A DNA stretch of 32,349 nucleotides from positions 1 to 32,349 of the forward strand of contig NZ_BBPM01000074.1 of assembly GCF_000787775.1 (NCBI RefSeq). The letters run 5' to 3'. This DNA is from Streptacidiphilus carbonis. Its GTDB lineage: Bacteria; Actinomycetota; Actinomycetes; Streptomycetales; Streptomycetaceae. The notes beneath the pieces were generated by a model that was not told the DNA's origin, did no database searches, and saw only the letters and a list, made by a program, of their open reading frames with translations. A program made the translations under genes and the position numbers. This document shows positions 7,257 through 15,463 of the stretch, one piece after another; the stretch's first letter is position 1; every line of letters begins with the position of its first letter.

Positions 7257-9608
7257 GTGGGTGAGCAGCCAGGCAGGATGCCGGATCCGGGTGCGGCCGC
7301 TGATCTGGCCGAGTTCGTCGGCCTGCTGGGCGAGTTGCGAGCCTGGGCGGGGATGCCGTCGTACCGGGTGCTGGCGAAGCGTGTCGGGTTGAGGATGCGA
7401 CCGCCGCGCGTCGTGTCCGCGACCACGGTCGTGGACGCCTTCAGGGTGGGGCGGCAGCGTCTGGATCTGGACCTGGTCCTGGCGATCGTCCGTGCGCTGG
7501 GCGTGGATGAATCCGAAGCGAGTCGCTGGCGCGCTTCATGTGTGAGGGTGCACGTTGGCGCCAAGAGCGGCAGCCAGGTGGGGGTGAAGGGCGCGCAGCC
7601 GGTCGAAGGGATACTCCCGGCGGAGCTGTCAGCAGATCTGACTGATTTCACCGGCCGGGTCACCGAGGCCGAGCAGCTGGCGGCTGTTCTGATGAGGACC
7701 CCGTCCGGGCCGGCGGCGCCGGTGGTCCTTTCCGCGATCAGCGGTGCCGGCGGGATGGGCAAGACGTCGCTGGCCGTGCACGTCGCCCACCGCGTCCTCG
7801 AGCAGTTTCCCGACGGTCAGCTGCAGGCGGACCTTCACGGCGCTGACGTACAACCGTCCGCTCCCCATGACGTGCTCGCCCGCTTCCTGCGGGCACTGGG
7901 CGTCGTTCCGGGGCGAATCCCTTTCGATCCCGACGAGCGCGCGGCGCTGTACCGCGGCCTGCTCTCCCGGCGGCGGGTACTGGTCCTTCTGGACAACGTC
8001 AAGGATGCGGCGCAGGTGCGCCCGCTGCTTCCGGGCAGCGGGCGCAGCCGGGTTCTCATCACGAGTCGAAGCACACTCCCAGGCCTGGACGGGGCACACC
8101 GGATCTCCCTTGGTGTCCTTGGCCCTGACGACTCGCTGGAGCTGTTCACCCGCATCGTGGGCCGAGGTGTCGTGGCGGCGGAGTCGGACGCGGTGCGGGC
8201 GGTGCTGGAGATCTGCTCGGGCCTGCCGTTGGCGGTCAGGATCGCCGCCAGCCGTCTCACTGCAGCGCTCGACCCCAGTGCCCGGGAGCTGGCCCGGCGC
8301 CTGGCCGACGAGCGGTCCCGGCTGGACGATCTCATGGTCGAGGACCGGGCGGTCCGGGCGACCTTCGCAGTCAGCTACGTCGGGTTGCCCGACGACCAGG
8401 CGCGGGCGTTCCGACTTCTCGCGGTCAGCACCTGTCCGTCGGTCACGGTCCCGGCGGCTGCCGCCATGCTCGCCCTACCGGCGGATGTCACCCAGCGACT
8501 CCTGGACGCGCTGGCCGGCACCCACCTACTGCAGTCCCCGGCGCCGGGCCGTTACGAGTTCCACGACCTGCTGCGCGTCTTCGCGGCCGAGCGGGCCCAG
8601 GCAGACGAGACCGCGGCTGCCCGGGACGCGGCGCTGGACCGACTGCTGCGTTGGTACCTGCACAGCAGTGCGGCGGCCTCCCGCCGCCTCAACCCGTCAC
8701 GGCGTCATGTCACCTTGGAGGCGCCTGCCCCGGACTGGAGTCCACTGGACTTCGGCGACTACGACCAGGCGCTCGCCTGGTGCGAGGCGGAGCGCGCCAA
8801 CCTAGGGGCTGCGGCCGCTCAGGCGGAACAGACCAGCCGGCATGAGATCGGCTGGAAACTGCCGATCACCATGTGGGACCTGTTCCACAGGCGACAGTGG
8901 CAGCAGGACGGGATCCGGTGCTACGAGAGCGCACTGTCCAGTGCGCAGGCTCTGGGCGACCCCCAGGCGGAGGCCTGGGTGCTGGTCAGTCTCTCCAGCG
9001 GCTACCAGGAGGCTGTGCGGCTGGCCGATGCCGCGGACTGTTTGGACCGCGCCATGGAGATCCGCAGGAAGCTCGGCGACCTCCATGGGCAGGGCTCCTG
9101 CTTGCTCAACCTCGGCTACGTGTACACGGAGATGGGCCAGTCGGCGGAGGCGGTCGGCGTGCTGAAGCAAGCGCTGGACATCTTCCGCGACCTTGGGATC
9201 GCGGCCGGTGAGCTCGCGGCGCGAATCAACCTCGGGCTGGCACTGCAGAAGCTGGGCGACTACCCCGCCGCCGTCGAGCACCACCAGCAGGCACTGGAGA
9301 TCGCCGTGAAGACCGAAGACCCCTTCCACACCGGCAGGACGCTCACGAACCTCGCGGGCGCCGTCTTCCACCTCGGCGACCTCGACGAAGCCGCCCATCA
9401 CGCAGAACGGGCCGTCAAAATAACCCGCGACACCGGCAACCCGATCGACGAAGGCTACGCCCTCGAAACCCTCGGCCAGGTCCACGCCGCCCGCGGCCAG
9501 TGGGCGATGGCCCACCAGCACTGGCATGACGCCCACGCCGTCCTCGCCCCCACCGGCCACTCCCACGCCACGGTGGTCCTCAACCGGCTCACCTCACAAC
9601 CCCAGTGA
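7257..9608 (+). CDS. STAND-type regulator: HTH, NB-ARC NTPase and TPR repeats
   Basis: A 783-residue signal-transduction ATPase with AfsR-like architecture but no SARP domain. Residues ~20-95 resemble the Cro/C1-like N-terminus common in Streptomyces NB-ARC proteins (LRAWAGMPSYRVLAKRVGL...). The P-loop SGAGGMGKTS is near 162-171, Walker B VLVLLDNV at 241-248 (Asp246), and sensor LITSR at 267-271. GLPLA occurs in the expected helical position. The C-terminal ~220 residues are TPR repeats (LGDLHGQGSCLLNLGYVYTE and similar). It is presumably an inducible transcription factor whose ATPase is gated by the TPR sensor. It starts at GTG 7257 behind a GGGGG stretch and is divergent from the lectin gene. 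Some STAND NTPases act in phage defence, but no effector domain is seen here. Confidence 0.85.
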   Translation: MGEQPGRMPDPGAAADLAEFVGLLGELRAWAGMPSYRVLAKRVGLRMRPPRVVSATTVVDAFRVGRQRLDLDLVLAIVRALGVDESEASRWRASCVRVHVGAKSGSQVGVKGAQPVEGILPAELSADLTDFTGRVTEAEQLAAVLMRTPSGPAAPVVLSAISGAGGMGKTSLAVHVAHRVLEQFPDGQLQADLHGADVQPSAPHDVLARFLRALGVVPGRIPFDPDERAALYRGLLSRRRVLVLLDNVKDAAQVRPLLPGSGRSRVLITSRSTLPGLDGAHRISLGVLGPDDSLELFTRIVGRGVVAAESDAVRAVLEICSGLPLAVRIAASRLTAALDPSARELARRLADERSRLDDLMVEDRAVRATFAVSYVGLPDDQARAFRLLAVSTCPSVTVPAAAAMLALPADVTQRLLDALAGTHLLQSPAPGRYEFHDLLRVFAAERAQADETAAARDAALDRLLRWYLHSSAAASRRLNPSRRHVTLEAPAPDWSPLDFGDYDQALAWCEAERANLGAAAAQAEQTSRHEIGWKLPITMWDLFHRRQWQQDGIRCYESALSSAQALGDPQAEAWVLVSLSSGYQEAVRLADAADCLDRAMEIRRKLGDLHGQGSCLLNLGYVYTEMGQSAEAVGVLKQALDIFRDLGIAAGELAARINLGLALQKLGDYPAAVEHHQQALEIAVKTEDPFHTGRTLTNLAGAVFHLGDLDEAAHHAERAVKITRDTGNPIDEGYALETLGQVHAARGQWAMAHQHWHDAHAVLAPTGHSHATVVLNRLTSQPQ

Positions 9609-10030
9609 CGCAGAAGGCTGTCGGAACGCGTCCGCGTTGCGCACGCACCAGTCCGCGAACGTGCGTGGCCTGCGTTTGAGCAGCCGGGATGCCGGAGGCG
9701 CGGACGATTTCCTCGCGCTCGTGGTGCCAGCGGCCCATGGCGGGCATCGGGTCGCCGAGGACGTTGATGGAGGACAGGTGGACGATGTGGCTCACCCCGC
9801 CGGCCTCGGCGGCGGCGACCGCGAGGGCCGTGTGGTCGATGCGGATGCCGGGCGTGAGCAGGAACAGCTTGTCGACACCGTCGAAAGCGGGCGTCAACGT
9901 CGCTGGCTCATTCAGGTCGCCGACCAGGAGTCCGGCGCGTTCGGGCAGCCCGGTGGCGCAGGCGGGGTCGCGGACGAGGCCGTACTGTGACGCGCTGGCC
10001 GAAGCCGCCTTCCAGCCTTGCCTCCAGCGT
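9589..10030 (-). pseudogene. Degraded NmrA-like NAD(P)-dependent reductase
   Basis: The minus strand encodes the middle of an NmrA/atypical short-chain dehydrogenase: LVRDPACATGLPERAGLLVGDLNEPATL, then FDGVDKLFLLTPG, then AEAGGVSHIVHLSSINVLGD and GRWHHEREEIVRASGIP. The order and spacing match this family. The segment before LVRDPA (GQRVTV) lies in another frame, so a frameshift is needed near 9975. The nucleotide-binding GxxGxxG start is not recognisable, and after RASGIPAAQ the frame loses similarity. About one third of the usual ~280 residues remains. It converges on the STAND regulator gene with a few bases of overlap. I regard it as inactive. Confidence 0.7.
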
Positions 10031-10477
10031 CCGCGCAGCCGTCTCCGCCCGCGGATCAGCAGCCTGGACCGTTATCTCTGTCTCCTGGCAGCACTCCTGA
10101 GCCGACGTCAGCGATACGCCACCGTACCCACCACGCCCAGAGTGGCGAGCGGGTCGACGTCCTGCCCGACCGCACAGGGCGGGCGGCGCTGCCAAAGGTC
10201 CCTGGTCAAGATCGCCAGCGTCACGGGTCTGTCCCCGTGATCGGCAACGGCGTCGACGGTGCGCAGCGGCGGTGCGGACCGGCGTCCGTGCAGGTCGGCG
10301 GCAGGATGCGGGACGGCACGGCGGGCGACGGCACGGGGGGTTCCGGCCGTACATGTCACAGCACTGTCCTGGGGGCGGCCCGGGCGCAACGGTTCCACCG
10401 GGAGGGCAGTCCCTGTTCTCGAAAGCCCCGCTTGCACCGAGCACCGGGCACCACCGCTCCCTCTGGAGGAGAACACC

Positions 10478-11098
10478 GTGCGCGTCCGCAACGTCGCCTT
10501 CGCCGCCCTGGCCGTCACCGCTGCTCTCTCGCTCAGCGCCTGCAACGACCACATGGACACCGCACAGGGCGCCCCGACCGCCGCACCGACGACGTCCACC
10601 GGCACGCCGCCCGCCGCCGCACCGACGACGTCCACCGGCACGCCGCCCGCCGCCGCACCGGCCGGCTCCGGCGCGGCCGGAAAGACCGCCAGGTGCCGGA
10701 CCGCGGACCTGACCATCACCGCCGCGGACGGCACCATCACCGGCGACCCCGACAACACCGTCGTGGTCGAGCTGAAGAACCACACCGGCAAGGCCTGCAC
10801 GCTGTCCGGATACGCCGGCGTGGACCTGAAGACGCCCTCGGGCGCACTGTCCGCGCAACGCTCCGGCGAGCCGGTCACCACGGCCGTCGTGGCACCCGGC
10901 AAGTCGTCCTACTTCGGCATCAGTTACCCGCCCAACAACACGGGCGGCTCCGGCCTGCGGATCACCGGCCTGGTGGTGACCCCGCCGGACGAGACCCAGC
11001 CCGTCACCCTGCCCTGGCCGGGCGCCGGCTCGCTGCCGGCCATGGACAGCAACCCGGTGAAGATCGGCCCGATGGGAAGCGCCGGCCAGGGCCAATAA
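10478..11098 (+). CDS. DUF4232-like secreted lipoprotein
   Basis: A 206-residue predicted lipoprotein. The signal peptide ends in the lipobox LSAC (lipidated Cys about residue 24), so it should be anchored on the outer face of the membrane. A low-complexity Ala/Pro/Thr linker carries an exact duplication of PTTSTGTPPAAA (36-bp tandem repeat around 10581-10656). The globular part (RCRTADLTITAAD, then NHTGKACTLSGYAGVDL, then VVAPGKSSYFGISYP) has the layout of DUF4232, a family of unknown function common in actinomycetes. The start is GTG 10478, which has GGAGGAGAA just upstream; the frame is open earlier without a better site. It stands alone, with pseudogenes on both sides. Confidence 0.82.
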   Translation: MRVRNVAFAALAVTAALSLSACNDHMDTAQGAPTAAPTTSTGTPPAAAPTTSTGTPPAAAPAGSGAAGKTARCRTADLTITAADGTITGDPDNTVVVELKNHTGKACTLSGYAGVDLKTPSGALSAQRSGEPVTTAVVAPGKSSYFGISYPPNNTGGSGLRITGLVVTPPDETQPVTLPWPGAGSLPAMDSNPVKIGPMGSAGQGQ

Positions 11099-11103
11099 CA
11101 GGC

Positions 11104-11319
11104 CTAGGCGGGCGCGTGCCAGGTGTCTGCGGAGACAGCCTCGACCTCCTGGAGGCGGTGCAGCAGCCGCTCGTGGTCGCGCTCGGCCTTCTACCCCTGC
11201 TATGAGGTGGCCCGCTTCACTCCGGGGCGCTCGCCCTTGCGGCCAGCCTCCAGGACCAGGGCGACCGGCGGCAGGCTCTCGCGGCCGGTGTCCGCGGGCA
11301 GCGCGATCGGACCAGTCGT
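11104..11319 (-). pseudogene. Coding remnant downstream of and in frame with parB, broken by amber codons
   Basis: Directly after the parB stop (TAG at 11322-11320) the same frame continues with strongly coding-like sequence. GPIALPADTGRESLPPV, then EAGRKGERPGVKRATS are followed by TAG, two codons, TAG, then KAERDHERLLHRLQEVEA and DTWHAPA, and finally TAG at 11106-11104. Codon choice is GC-rich at third positions throughout. I read this as a lost C-terminal extension of ParB, or a small separate gene, whose CAG or TAC codons mutated to TAG. I do not recognise the family. Amber readthrough is conceivable but unsupported. Confidence 0.45.
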
Positions 11320-12390
11320 CTACTCCGCGTCGAGCTGGTTGGTCCTGCGCATGTTGGTGGCCACGCCGTGCAGGACGCCGGCCAGGTCCAGAAGTCCCTG
11401 GAGGGACAGCCGCTCGATCAGGGCCTGGGCGATGTCCTGGGTCGGCGTGGAAGTAAGCCACTCCCCCACCGCGGCACCAACGGACACGGGAGCGAGCCCG
11501 GTCCGCGGCTCCGGCACGCTACGACCACGCACCGGCTCCGGCGGGTAGGTGATAACGCGGTTATCACCCGGCGCCCCCGTGGCCGATTTCTCGACGCTAC
11601 CCGGATCGGCCTCCGCCGACTGATTGATAACGGGGTTATCACCCGGCGGGGCAGTCTCGGTCGGCGGCGGGGCGAGAACGGAGGGCTGTGGCGGAGTGGC
11701 GGCAGTTGGCTTGTGCAGGTCCCGCTCGTGGGCGTCCAGTTGCTGTTCCAGCGGCAGCGCGGCGTAGTCGCGGGCTGCTTTCACGCCCAGCGTGCCGGTG
11801 GCGACCTTTGTTTGCAGGTCGGGGTGCAGGCTCAGCAGGGCAATGCGCTGGGAGACGAACGCCTGGGTCTTACCGATGCCGGCGGCGACCTTGCGCTGGG
11901 AGACGCCTTTGCCCGCCGGCGGCTTGTCCGTCAGCACCCGCAGGGCGCGGGCCTGCTCCATGGGATTCAGGTCCACGCGGAGCATGTTCTCGGCGATGGC
12001 CCACATCAGGGGGTCCACGGCGGCGGCGTCGTTGACCATGGCGGGGATCCGGTCGCGGCCGGCCAGCCGGCTGGCTTCGATGCGTCGGTGGCCCGCGACC
12101 ACGACGTAGCCGGCGCCGGTGAGAGTGTCGGTGTGCTGGGGGTGGTGCTTGAGGAACGCGGTGACCGTGCACACGGTGACCGGTGCGATGACGCCGATCT
12201 CGGTGACGCTGCCCAGGAGTTCGCGGAACTCCGGATCCGTATGGTCGATGACCTCGCGGGGGTTTTCCGGGTTGAACGCCAACTCGTCCAGCGTCAGGTG
12301 GATGTCGGGGTGGCGTCGGGCGGCTTCGGTGGGCTCGTCCAGTGGTTCGCCGTCGAGCATGTCGGCGAGGTTGACGCGGCGGGCGCTCAC
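11320..12390 (-). CDS. parB: ParB-family centromere-binding protein (first partition system)
   Basis: A 356-residue ParB/Spo0J-type protein. The N-terminal CTPase/sulfiredoxin-like fold is visible: a NPENPRE box-I-like stretch near residue 42, VVVAGHRRIEASRLAG (box II) near 98-113, and ENMLRVDLNPMEQARAL (box III) near 135-150. A helix-turn-helix follows (VSQRKVAAGIGKTQAFVSQRIALL), then a Pro-rich linker and a short helical C-terminus. GTG 12390 overlaps the parA stop (GTGA), so the two are co-translated. Two perfect TGATAAC-N3-GTTATCA palindromes lie inside the linker-coding part and encode GDNPVIN and GDNRVIT. It should load on parS and direct segregation of this replicon with ParA. Confidence 0.9.
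   Translation of the reverse strand: MSARRVNLADMLDGEPLDEPTEAARRHPDIHLTLDELAFNPENPREVIDHTDPEFRELLGSVTEIGVIAPVTVCTVTAFLKHHPQHTDTLTGAGYVVVAGHRRIEASRLAGRDRIPAMVNDAAAVDPLMWAIAENMLRVDLNPMEQARALRVLTDKPPAGKGVSQRKVAAGIGKTQAFVSQRIALLSLHPDLQTKVATGTLGVKAARDYAALPLEQQLDAHERDLHKPTAATPPQPSVLAPPPTETAPPGDNPVINQSAEADPGSVEKSATGAPGDNRVITYPPEPVRGRSVPEPRTGLAPVSVGAAVGEWLTSTPTQDIAQALIERLSLQGLLDLAGVLHGVATNMRRTNQLDAE
11548..11568. promoter_or_regulatory. parS-like palindrome 1 (inside parB)
   Basis: A perfect inverted repeat with 9-base arms GGTGATAAC and GTTATCACC around GCG. It shares the core TGATAAC-N3-GTTATCA with two other sites in this locus, so it is probably the binding site of this ParB. Confidence 0.65.
11625..11641. 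promoter_or_regulatory. parS-like palindrome 2 (inside parB)
   Basis: A perfect inverted repeat TGATAAC, spacer GGG, GTTATCA, 57 bp from the previous site's last base and still within the parB linker-coding region. Same core as the other two sites. Confidence 0.65.
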
Positions 12391-13106
12391 TTGGCGCCTC
12401 CATTGATGATGAGCTCCAGGGCGAGCTTGTCGAAGTCCTGGCGGGCCTGCAGGGAGACGCGGTTGGCGTCGTACTGGGTCACCACCCGGCCCTCCGCGGA
12501 TGCTCGGGTGTGCACTTTGTAGTGCCGGACGACGGTCTTGGCGAGGTGGCCGCGGTCGGACTTCCGCACGAAGTCCTGGGTCTGCTCCAGGTCGACGCTG
12601 CCGTCCCGGGGGTCCCAGTTGTTGATGACGACCGTGTAGGGGAGCTTGCGGGGCTGGACGACCTGGCGGATGGTGCGCAGGGTGGGCTTGAAGCCCAGGG
12701 GTTCGGGTTCGATGGGCAGGATGACGCTGTCGGCGTTGTCGAGGACGGCGCGCAGGATCTCCGCGGCGCGGCCGTCGCCGAGGGGGTCGGCCTGGTCGTC
12801 GTCCTCGGACAGGTCCAGCCAGCCGGGGGTGTCGACGAAGATGTGCTTGACGCCGGTGATCTTGCGGAGTTTCGCGAGCCCGGCGAGGTCCTTATGGGCC
12901 TGCGCGAACAGGAACGGCAGGTCGTCGCCGACCCGGTCGGCCCACCAGGAGGTGGATCCCTGCGGGTCCACGGAGACGGCCAGAACGGAGGGGGATCCGT
13001 TGGGCTGGACGCCGATTGCTTCCGCGGTGACCGCGGCGAGGTTCACGGTCAGCGTCGATTTCCCGACGCCACCCTTCTGGTTCAAAAGAACATGGACATG
13101 CGCCAT
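12387..13106 (-). CDS. parA: ParA-family partition ATPase (first partition system)
   Basis: A 239-residue ParA/MinD-type ATPase that positions the replicon together with the ParB encoded next. The deviant Walker A is NQKGGVGKSTLTVNLA (Lys11 and Lys16), the SVDPQGSTSWW switch I is near 48-58, and IFVDTPGWLD is the Walker B region. The ATG at 13106 gives a family-perfect N-terminus (MAHVHVLLNQKGG) and has GGAG nine bases upstream; the frame is open for over 100 codons further but that part is unlike ParA. It has no N-terminal DNA-binding extension, so autoregulation is more likely through ParB. A copy of the palindromic site lies about 100 bp upstream, in the promoter zone. Confidence 0.92.
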   Translation of the reverse strand: MAHVHVLLNQKGGVGKSTLTVNLAAVTAEAIGVQPNGSPSVLAVSVDPQGSTSWWADRVGDDLPFLFAQAHKDLAGLAKLRKITGVKHIFVDTPGWLDLSEDDDQADPLGDGRAAEILRAVLDNADSVILPIEPEPLGFKPTLRTIRQVVQPRKLPYTVVINNWDPRDGSVDLEQTQDFVRKSDRGHLAKTVVRHYKVHTRASAEGRVVTQYDANRVSLQARQDFDKLALELIINGGAK

Positions 13107-13204
13107 GTGAGGCTCCGTATGCTTCCCGATGGTGCTGGTACTTCGGACCGCCCCAGCATTCCAGACGATCAGGGCGGATCGGACACCGGTGCCGCCCTGC
13201 CCGC

Positions 13205-13221
13205 TGATAACCCCGTTATCA
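13205..13221. promoter_or_regulatory. parS-like palindrome 3 (upstream of parA)
   Basis: A perfect inverted repeat TGATAAC, spacer CCC, GTTATCA, ending 99 bases before the parA start. Its position suggests both partition and autoregulation of the parAB transcript by ParB. Confidence 0.68.
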
Positions 13222-13399
13222 CCGCCGACCCCGGTCCCGTCGGCGGGTGCGGGGCGTTCTGGCTCGCTGCGGGGAACCTGTGCGAAAGGGCCGCGCATCG
13301 AAGCCGCATGCAGTCGGCGGGGGCTCCTGGTCGCGGCAGCACAGCTGCGTGCCGTGACGACGGGCCGCTCCGACAGCGCGGGTCCGCGCCCGGCGGCCG

Positions 13400-13606
13400 A
13401 CTGGCCGTGGAGATAGCCGGAGCACTGACGATCCCCGACCCGTCCCACATGAAAGACCGTTGGATCCTGGTCCTCGACGACGTCTTCACCATCGGCTACA
13501 CACCCTGAGCGCAGCCGCCGGGATGCTCAAGCGAGCTGACGCACACCGTGTCCAGGGCCTCGCGCTGGCGCACCAACCATGCACCGAGCACCCCTGACCC
13601 AAGCAG
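13400..13606 (+). pseudogene. ComF-like phosphoribosyltransferase, C-terminal fragment with frameshift
   Basis: The plus strand encodes ALTIPDPSHMKDRWILVLDDVFTIGYT. VLDDVFTxGxT is the PRPP-binding loop of ComF-type phosphoribosyltransferases. The frame then hits TGA. Two bases over, the protein continues as LSAAAGMLKRADAHRVQGLALAHQP and ends at TGA 13604-13606, exactly the expected ComF tail. The break sits in ACACAC just before 13505 and looks like a two-base slip. No N-terminal half (zinc finger, substrate region) is recognisable upstream, so the gene is both truncated and frameshifted. ComF proteins are linked to DNA uptake or nucleotide metabolism. Confidence 0.65.
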
Positions 13607-14220
13607 CCACGGCCCCTGAACGGCCCCGTACCCACCACACCGGCAACCCGAATTGGCCCCACTACCGGCCAAGGGGACCAGCCACGGGGCAGCTCTTTCT
13701 CGTACACGGTGCCGCCGATTCCCCTCCGGCACAGCATCCGACGATACTCAAACGCACGCTCAACCCCGCTCCGAGAGAGCAGTTCTGCACCCGTATTCGC
13801 ACTCTCGCGTGCACCGAACAGCTGGGCAAAGAGACCTGTTTCCGCCTGCTGACTGCTCATAAAAGGACAGGAGCAGGCCGCTGCCGCGGACAGCACCAAG
13901 CGATCTCGCGTCTCCCGGAGCCCTACGCTCCGCGCCCCGCACGGTCCTTCTGGTGCCCGCGGAGCGCCGATCCGGACCTGGTGTGGAGACGTCACGGACT
14001 CCTCAACAGCACCCCGGCCGTGCGTCGTGGTGGCACGGACGGGAGTTGTCGACACCTGGGTTCAGGGGCCCGCCCCTGACTGGGATCCGATGACAGGCCG
14101 GGCGACGCTGCGCTGCGCAGTGGCCGCCGGCATCGGCGCGGATGGCGATGGTGGCACTGTGTCGGCGTAGGTGCCCCGGCGGCAGGACCTAAGGCGTCGG
14201 CTGGCCCGTCAACCGGAGTT
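13607..14220. other. Stretch without recognisable genes
   Basis: About 600 bp between the ComF-like remnant and the AT-rich repeat field. A minus-strand open frame crosses much of it, but its translation has no recognisable motif and its third-codon-position composition is not that of the real genes nearby. I see no clear repeat or RNA gene. Confidence 0.4.
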
Positions 14221-14224
14221 GAGC

Positions 14225-14480
14225 TGGGAATATAACGATACATAGAGGGAGTTCACGATCGCGCAAGCGTATCGGCACGGTCCGTTTGATTCCTTGGGCA
14301 CATGGGCCGATACAACGATCCATATAACGATAGACCCGGACGGGCACCCACTCCGCGGCACCCTGCCCAGTCCTGGATATAACGATAGATATCGTGAGAC
14401 ATATAACTAGCCACATACCTATCTCGATAGCTATGCACGCAACGATACTTGTTGCTAGTTCCCTAACCTTATGAGTTGTG
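14225..14480. repeat. AT-rich iteron-like field of TATAACGATA repeats
   Basis: A sharply AT-richer block holds TATAACGATA at 14231-14240, 14323-14332 and 14378-14387. Variants are TACAACGATC at 14311-14320, a TATAACTAG version at 14402-14410 and AACGATA at 14441-14447. The copy at 14378 is followed by a reversed half (TATCGT), making an imperfect palindrome. The same AACGATG/ATAACGAT word recurs in the hairpin just after the second partition operon (17357-17406). The block is about 1 kb upstream of that operon, so it is a candidate centromere or replication iteron field. Confidence 0.55.
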
Positions 14481-14499
14481 ATCACTATCCGGATCTGCA

Positions 14500-15000
14500 T
14501 AGCGATCTACGCATCGATTTCTATACTTCTATAACTATCTCTAAGACTTACCTACTCACTTGCTGTCTTTCTAACTACCTCTCAACCTGTCGTACTTTCT
14601 TTCCTGCTGTCGTTCCGCCGGTCTTGCTGACTGACTTTCCTTCTAGCTGACGTACGGTCTGCCTATCGCACCGTCGACCTGTCGGACTGACTACCTTGCT
14701 GTCGAGCTGCCTTGCCTTCTTGCTGTCGACCTGTCTCACTGCCTACCTAGGTCACTGTCTTACTGACGGTCGACCGGCCTTTCTGTCGTGCTGCTCTACT
14801 GCCTGTCGGATGAGCTAGCTGACTGCGTTGCTGTCGATCTGCCTGTCGGTCGACCTGGCTGCTCTGGTTGCTGCCTTTCCGTCGTTCTGTCTGCTCGTCT
14901 GCCCGATGTACCGACTTCCTACGGGGCGGTGGATCTGACTGTCGGTCGGTCTCGCCGCCTGACAGCGTGACGGTCGATCTGCCGATCCGACGGACCGGCT
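14500..15000. repeat. Pyrimidine-rich non-coding tract with many CTGTCG words
   Basis: The plus strand is strongly C+T rich, and the GC content rises steadily from left to right. CTGTCG occurs at 14587, 14607, 14679, 14699, 14723, 14783, 14803, 14831, 14843 and 14939, usually in contexts such as GCTGTCGACCTG. There is no long credible reading frame. The strand asymmetry and repeated word point to a structural or protein-binding region rather than decayed coding DNA. Confidence 0.5.
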
Positions 15001-15308
15001 GGCGTGAGTGCTGCGGAACTGTCCGTCCTGTGCCCTGTCAGGCCGTCGGATCGGTCAGGCGACGCCGACACGGACGAGCGGACCGCGGCCCCGCCTCCTC
15101 ATCGGCTCCAAGCCCGGCCCCACAGCCGGTGCGCCGACCGGCTCCGGCATTGCGGTCGTCCCACCGGCGCCCAGGTCATCCAGCCGGTCGGATCCGTTCA
15201 TACCGGGCCGGTGGGAGGGCATGAGCGCAAAAATTTCCTCACTGAGGGGCCAATGCGCGCGTCGGCCCACGGGGGAGTAGTGCCGACTGTTATCTTCGAG
15301 ACGGAACA

Positions 15309-15324
15309 TCGTGTGACACGAGAA
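15309..15324 (+). promoter_or_regulatory. Shared 16-bp operator, copy A (upstream of second parA)
   Basis: TCGTGTGACACGAGAA contains the near-palindrome CGTGT-G-ACACG. An exact reversed copy lies at 17606-17621 upstream of the small HTH gene. The position, about 140 bp before the second parA start, suggests an operator for one regulator acting on both transcripts. Confidence 0.55.
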
Positions 15325-15463
15325 CAGAAGCGTTACTGGCGAGTCGGTTCAACGGCTCACCAGGGGCGAGCAAACGGACAATGTGGCTTAAGTCGCCTCA
15401 GGTCCGTGTGCGGACCTGATCTTGTGTCACTGGGCCGGAGACGACAGGGAGTGTGGTGGGGGC

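Noticed and set aside
7257-9608. Anti-phage defence STAND (Avs-type) system
   Set aside because: The protein has HTH, NB-ARC and TPR parts but no nuclease, protease or other effector domain and no defence genes nearby.
9908-11461. Long minus-strand frame across the lipoprotein gene
   Set aside because: Arg/Gly/Ala-rich translation; overlaps a lipoprotein with a clear lipobox and ribosome binding site on the other strand.
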